IMG/VR virus record: IMGVR_UViG_3300017781_000079
Location: 1 to 28,933 of that record
Direction: 5' to 3' (one strand)
DNA from: a virus
Length of the DNA stretch: 28,933 nt
The notes beneath the pieces are model-generated. The model did no database searches. It saw only the letters and a program-made list of their open reading frames with translations, and was not told the origin of the DNA. The first letter of the stretch is position 1. Every line of letters starts with the position of its first letter. Below are positions 24,808 through 28,933 of the stretch, piece after piece. The position numbers and the translations under genes are program-made.

Positions 24808-27014
24808 TAGTCTCCCGTGCCTCTCATATCCAACACCCTGGTGTTGCTTGATAATTCAAATTTTCTATCATCGCTATCAATTGATAACGATCTTGTATTC
24901 GCTGACAACTCAAATTTCCTATCATCAGTGTCAGCTGACAGTATCCTGGTCTTTAAAGGTCTGAATGTCCTTTGTATGGCAGGGTCTTTGTATATCACTG
25001 CCGTTTGTGTGGTCGTTAATTCACTCGTGTAAGTGCCCATCTTGGCCGCACTCATACCTATCAACACACCATACAAACCAGTGGCATCAAAACTTAGATT
25101 ACTGCTTATTTCTGCTGGTGATCCTATGAAGTTTATGAGATTGGTTGCTTTCACACCCACGAAAGAATCAGGTGATCGCATATTGACATTGAAACTTGGA
25201 TCAATAGTGTAACCAGTCCTGATCATACCAGCTAAACCTGTCTGTGTGACATCTATGTTGGTGCTCAAATTACTCACACCTGTTAATCTTATACGGGCAT
25301 CTACATCTGGTAAGTTTAAGTTACTGCTCTGTGCCTCTGGTATGCCCACTAATTTAAAACCACCCAATGCTGATACACTGTTATCAACTGACATACCCAA
25401 TGCTTGGACTCTGTGTGTCACCACAGCTTCAGTGGTCATTGTGATACTCGCTGATACGGTCTCTGGTGCTACTCTAACTGGCTCTTGGTAAGCCACTTGC
25501 ATTATGGCATAGCCACCTATCCATTCTTTCCCTTGTGAGCTGTTGCCTGTGAAGTGTCCTTTCGTGGCATCTGGTGTGTAAGCACCGCAAAAGTTATCTG
25601 AGTTGTCCGTGCAGTTGAAATGTGTGGCCGTGCTACGATACAGATTAGTGCTTGTGTTTTCTTCGTTGCTCCAAGGCACTAACACCGTGGCCCCTTCATC
25701 AGCATCATTGAATACTGAATTGTTACCAACACCAAAATTAGCATTGGTCAATTGGCTGTAAGTCAAGCCAGCCTGGTTACCAAGATCCCATACAATAACC
25801 TCTTCTGGTATGTGCCAACCTCGCTTGCCACCTGAGAATGAGCTGAGAGTATCTTCAATGGCACTGGGATACCTGTTTAATACATCAGCGGTGTCTGAAG
25901 TTTTTAATACCGTCTGATCAGGTTGGCTGGTTGTATCAACATCAGCTGGATCCGTTGTTATAAAATCACTCTGTCCAACACCTAATACTCTATTTTCATT
26001 AATGGATCTATTCCATAAGAGGTGATTCCATAATTTTATATTCACAGTATCTATCTCAATTGAGCTGGTGTCAATCTCTGATGATGAATAAGTCAATGAG
26101 CTTAGGCTATCTGTGTGATAGTATAACTTGTCATTGTCTGGTCCATCTGCCGCGAATACTTTACCAAAAAGACCATTGACCGCGAAACCCCTCGCCACTT
26201 GTCCATTCAATAAACCAAATTGTGTCCTGATGTTTCTGATACTTGAGTTGCTGTCCCTTATGTGGCTACCAAAACCATAACCTTTCGTGCCCCATTGTGA
26301 GAAATTTATGTTGGGATTGGCCGCCGCAAATGTTTTTATTATTGGACCCGTTTTGTTTCTGGTCCTACCCGTGTAATTCAGTTTGGCACTTATGTGATAC
26401 ACTTCTAAGTTAATGGTGCTATGTGCAGTGCCACTTGGTGCTCTTAATTCAGCCCAAATACCAAAAGCATCTTTAGGATCAGTGTCACCATCTGCTGGTG
26501 TATGTGTATCTCTGTCATCAATGTTTTTTATAACATCATCTATAGATACCGTTATCTCATATGTGGCTTTGGAGTCAGTTATAGTAGTTTCACTACTATT
26601 ATATAATTGTGTTGTTTCAAAGTCACCACATCTTATAAAAATATTTTTATTCGCGGTGCCATCAGGTAAGTTACATACTATCTTGAATGTCAAACTATTG
26701 ATAGTGGCCAAGCTATCTACTTCTAAAAAGTCAAAACAAAATCTGGGTTGAGAGCCAGCTGGCATTTCAGCACCCGTAATACTTTCTATTGTGGCTATTT
26801 TTGTATTTGTGTCATAGCTATTTTTTAGTAAGAAAGCACCTAATCTTTGACCATTAACTTCGGTGTTGGTTGGTTGATTCCAAGCACCCCATATGGGTAA
26901 CCTGTAATCAGTTACTACATTTGATCGCGAAAGGTGATGTGCTATGTGGCTGTCGTAAGCCTCAGCTTCAAAACTTGTTGTTAATGCTATGTCGCCTGTG
27001 GAGATTGTTGGCAT
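24807..27014 (-). CDS. Large virion protein with 9-residue repeats at the C-terminus
   Basis: A 735-residue beta-rich protein. The first 220 residues (with HHLSRSNVVTDYRLPIWGAW) read like a lectin-type sandwich. The centre has many Asp/Ser/Asn residues, and the region around TAVIYKDPAIQRTFRPLK leads to a tail of repeats at 690-725, in 18-residue units made of two 9-residue halves (for example TRILSADTD, DRKFELSAN). Repeats of this kind form beta-helix-like tail segments in phage fibres and head appendages. It lies between the large fibre and the adaptors. The start ATG 27014 has GGGAG before it. Role: fibre or tip appendage. Confidence 0.65.
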   Translation of the reverse strand: MPTISTGDIALTTSFEAEAYDSHIAHHLSRSNVVTDYRLPIWGAWNQPTNTEVNGQRLGAFLLKNSYDTNTKIATIESITGAEMPAGSQPRFCFDFLEVDSLATINSLTFKIVCNLPDGTANKNIFIRCGDFETTQLYNSSETTITDSKATYEITVSIDDVIKNIDDRDTHTPADGDTDPKDAFGIWAELRAPSGTAHSTINLEVYHISAKLNYTGRTRNKTGPIIKTFAAANPNINFSQWGTKGYGFGSHIRDSNSSIRNIRTQFGLLNGQVARGFAVNGLFGKVFAADGPDNDKLYYHTDSLSSLTYSSSEIDTSSIEIDTVNIKLWNHLLWNRSINENRVLGVGQSDFITTDPADVDTTSQPDQTVLKTSDTADVLNRYPSAIEDTLSSFSGGKRGWHIPEEVIVWDLGNQAGLTYSQLTNANFGVGNNSVFNDADEGATVLVPWSNEENTSTNLYRSTATHFNCTDNSDNFCGAYTPDATKGHFTGNSSQGKEWIGGYAIMQVAYQEPVRVAPETVSASITMTTEAVVTHRVQALGMSVDNSVSALGGFKLVGIPEAQSSNLNLPDVDARIRLTGVSNLSTNIDVTQTGLAGMIRTGYTIDPSFNVNMRSPDSFVGVKATNLINFIGSPAEISSNLSFDATGLYGVLIGMSAAKMGTYTSELTTTQTAVIYKDPAIQRTFRPLKTRILSADTDDRKFELSANTRSLSIDSDDRKFELSSNTRVLDMRGTGD
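24840..24947 (-). repeat. 54-bp tandem repeat in the large virion protein
   Basis: Two copies of an 18-codon unit (ILSADTDDRKFELSANT and SLSIDSDDRKFELSSNT, each preceded by R) plus a third partial one. The DNA copies differ at several positions, so the repeat is old and kept in frame. Each unit contains two 9-residue halves, both with Arg at position 2. Confidence 0.8.
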
Positions 27015-27055
27015 CTTGTGTTATCTCCCTTCATTAATTTCTAAAACCTTAATCA

Positions 27056-28933
27056 TTATGTCACATCCGCCCAACTTGATCCGTCATAGACTCTTACTTT
27101 GTTTGATGTTGTGTTGAAATATATGTCACCAGCATCTTTATCAGTTGTTGGGTCACTGCTCGCTGTGTGTAATTTCAACGAGCCACCTAATTTTACTTTG
27201 TCTTTTGAAGCATCAACCCTTAACACATCATCCACATCATCTCCGTGGACTCTGAAATCCACATCTAATTTTTGTGGATTCACTTTGATCTGATCACCAA
27301 TTCTAAGTTTTTCTGTTTCAGCACTTGATCCTGCCGCTGTGCCTGTGTCAAGTGTCCTAAATTCAATTTGACCACCCATCGCTGTTGCTGAGTGATCTTC
27401 AGAAGCTCTAATATCAACCGTCCCACAACCATAACTGAATACACTGTTACCAGCACCATCATCTCCTTGGTAAGGTGCTCCAAAGAATCTAAAGATGATG
27501 TCACCTTCTTCCAAGTAAGTGTCATCACCGTAATCTGATCCACCTGTTGGTCTCGCTTTAGCGGCCCATATGTTGTTGTATCCGTTTATTGAGTTGTTTT
27601 TCAATACCAATGCTGGATATTCATATTGACCATTACCTTCAACCTGTATACCAGTGTTGAATAACATACTTGATCCTGATGAATCACCCTCAGGTGCTCC
27701 ATAGTTGGCTCCATTGTTTGTGCCTTGGTTACCATTGTGTATGATCAAACCATTAGCATTGTGTTGCTCTATGATGTTTGTTTTGGCTCTTATTTGTCCC
27801 GTGCCATTTGGCTCAATGGTTAAGTTTCCATTGCTCGCTGTTATCAGCTTACCGCCGATCAATAATGTTTCATCTGTGGCATCTATCTTCAAGATATTGC
27901 TGTTGGTGTCACCATTTACGACAAAGTCTAAATTTTTATTGTCTGGGTTAATTACTAATTCTGATCCTACCAATGACAGTCCAACGATCCTATCGTTTGA
28001 TGTGGTGCCTGAGCCACCTGACTGTCCTGATGGTAACACATCAAAGATCATTTTACCACCTCTGGTATCTCCAGAGAATAGCTCATTGGCTGATGTTGTT
28101 ATCGTCGCACTTGGTGCCGCATCACTGCTACCACCATAACCCGTGCCATCGTGTCCATAGAAATTGATCTGGCCCATTCGTTTGCCTGAAGCCAGTGCTG
28201 ATGGTGATGCCGCTGTGCCATTTGATGCTTTGAAGTTAAACTGACCATTTGGGAAGTTTGTAAATGCACCACCTGCCGCTGAGTCACCTAATTTGTTTCT
28301 CAATGGGTTTGATCCATCTACCCCTTGTCCATTTGATATGATATCAATCACTGGCCAAGTGTTACCCGTGTTACCAACTATGATACCTGAAAGGTTGTAT
28401 GCTGAATTGTTGTTGTTTGGTGAAGCACCTGTTGAGCTAAATTCATTTGCTGTTGACCCAATCCTGATACCTCTGTCAATATCCAATATGGTGTCATATT
28501 TTGTTGCGGCTGTGCCTGAATCAGCATTTGTGGTATTTTCCACATAGTCATAATCTCTAAATTCCGCCGCCGTCTGTAGTGTGCCTCCAGCATCTTTGAC
28601 TTTCAAGTGTATCTCTTTGTCTGTTGTGTCTGCTGATACAGTAATATTGGCTGAGCTTGATGTTATTGTTTTATCCAACACATCCAATGACCCACCCAGT
28701 TGCGGACTTGTATCTTCTGATAAGTTTTCTAAAGGTGAAACTGCAACAAATTCCAATGCTGAAGCACCTGAATTGACTTTTACAAATTTTGATCCCGCTG
28801 ATGTGAAGTTGGCTGGTGTGTCTGTTAATCCTACAAATGTTGATCCTGAGTCATCTGCTATGATGAATTTACTTGTGGTTGAATCATATTTCAATATCTT
28901 ACCATTTGCTACACCAGTTGTATTAACATCTGA
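27056..28933 (-). CDS. Large tail-fibre protein, C-terminal part (start is at 591 on the other end)
   Basis: This is residues 157-781 of the fibre (window edge; residue 170 is an internal Met at 28894). The body has Gly/Ser/Asn-rich, beta-rich repeats (for instance LLIGGKLITASNGNLTIEPN followed by GTGQIR), segments with GNTGNTWPVIDIISNGQG, and a knob-like C-terminus with SDPTTDKDAGDIYFNTTSNK followed by VRVYDGSSWADVT. Bases 28811-28933 duplicate bases 1-123 of the window and should be counted once. The stop lies at 27056 and the next gene starts at 27014. It is probably a receptor-binding side fibre. Confidence 0.85.
   Translation of the reverse strand, partial: SDVNTTGVANGKILKYDSTTSKFIIADDSGSTFVGLTDTPANFTSAGSKFVKVNSGASALEFVAVSPLENLSEDTSPQLGGSLDVLDKTITSSSANITVSADTTDKEIHLKVKDAGGTLQTAAEFRDYDYVENTTNADSGTAATKYDTILDIDRGIRIGSTANEFSSTGASPNNNNSAYNLSGIIVGNTGNTWPVIDIISNGQGVDGSNPLRNKLGDSAAGGAFTNFPNGQFNFKASNGTAASPSALASGKRMGQINFYGHDGTGYGGSSDAAPSATITTSANELFSGDTRGGKMIFDVLPSGQSGGSGTTSNDRIVGLSLVGSELVINPDNKNLDFVVNGDTNSNILKIDATDETLLIGGKLITASNGNLTIEPNGTGQIRAKTNIIEQHNANGLIIHNGNQGTNNGANYGAPEGDSSGSSMLFNTGIQVEGNGQYEYPALVLKNNSINGYNNIWAAKARPTGGSDYGDDTYLEEGDIIFRFFGAPYQGDDGAGNSVFSYGCGTVDIRASEDHSATAMGGQIEFRTLDTGTAAGSSAETEKLRIGDQIKVNPQKLDVDFRVHGDDVDDVLRVDASKDKVKLGGSLKLHTASSDPTTDKDAGDIYFNTTSNKVRVYDGSSWADVT
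28811..28933. repeat. Terminal overlap, right copy (circular contig)
   Basis: Identical to bases 1-123. Removing one copy closes the genome at about 28,810 bp and restores the fibre reading frame without a gap. Confidence 0.93.

Noticed and set aside
1-28933. CRISPR arrays, tRNA genes, insertion sequences, integrase or attachment site
   Set aside because: None seen: no regularly spaced direct repeats, no cloverleaf, no transposase or integrase-like frame.

Overview
The window is a complete or near-complete genome of a small tailed phage with siphovirus gene order. It is read as one circular contig: bases 28811-28933 repeat bases 1-123 exactly, and the tail-fibre gene cut by the window edges rejoins in frame across that overlap into one 781-residue protein. 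The unit length is therefore about 28.81 kb. The A+T-rich composition, AGGAG-type ribosome sites, densely overlapping genes and the fibre and structural protein types suggest an uncultured aquatic, probably marine, bacteriophage. The host cannot be named from the sequence. Every protein gene I accept lies on the minus strand, so the genome reads from high to low coordinates.

Early block (22475 down to 19373). It holds a beta-class DNA methyltransferase, a small acidic protein and three proteins I do not recognise. Consensus-like sigma70 promoters (TTGACA/TTGACT, 17 bp, TATAAT/TATAAA) precede this block and sit inside it. A promoter-hairpin-terminator cassette (22525-22644) lies in front of the methyltransferase.

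Late block 1 (19323 down to about 2773). A 199-residue protein is followed by a 23-residue membrane peptide, terminase large subunit, portal, a 24-residue Lys/Arg peptide, an unknown protein, scaffold, coat protein, head-tail connectors, tail tube, tail-assembly chaperone with a -1 frameshift site (A AAA AAC), tape measure, tail-tip proteins with an embedded GNAT-like acetyltransferase, a gpJ-like tip protein, small fibre proteins, and a lysis-like pair (33-residue Trp/Lys-rich peptide plus XhlA-like coiled-coil/membrane protein).

Intergenic hub (2467-2772). It carries a minus-strand promoter whose sequence recurs in front of late block 1, a back-to-back plus-strand sigma70-like promoter, and a strong plus-oriented terminator. 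Together the last two would make a structured plus-strand RNA of about 165 nt, the only plus-strand gene proposed here.

Late block 2 (2466 through the circular junction down to 22651). An unknown gene, a roughly 580-nt hairpin-rich stretch and a free-standing HNH endonuclease come first. Then come virion proteins, the large fibre, two Ig-like adaptor proteins, a likely small terminase, a holin-like protein and several short genes.

No polymerase, primase, helicase, integrase, repressor or endolysin is recognisable. The phage appears to depend on host replication, and its lysis mechanism is unclear. The most unusual points are the plus-strand RNA, the matched promoter pair 17 kb apart, the short RNA or attenuator before the methyltransferase, the hairpin cluster beside the HNH gene, and the cationic Trp-rich peptide.
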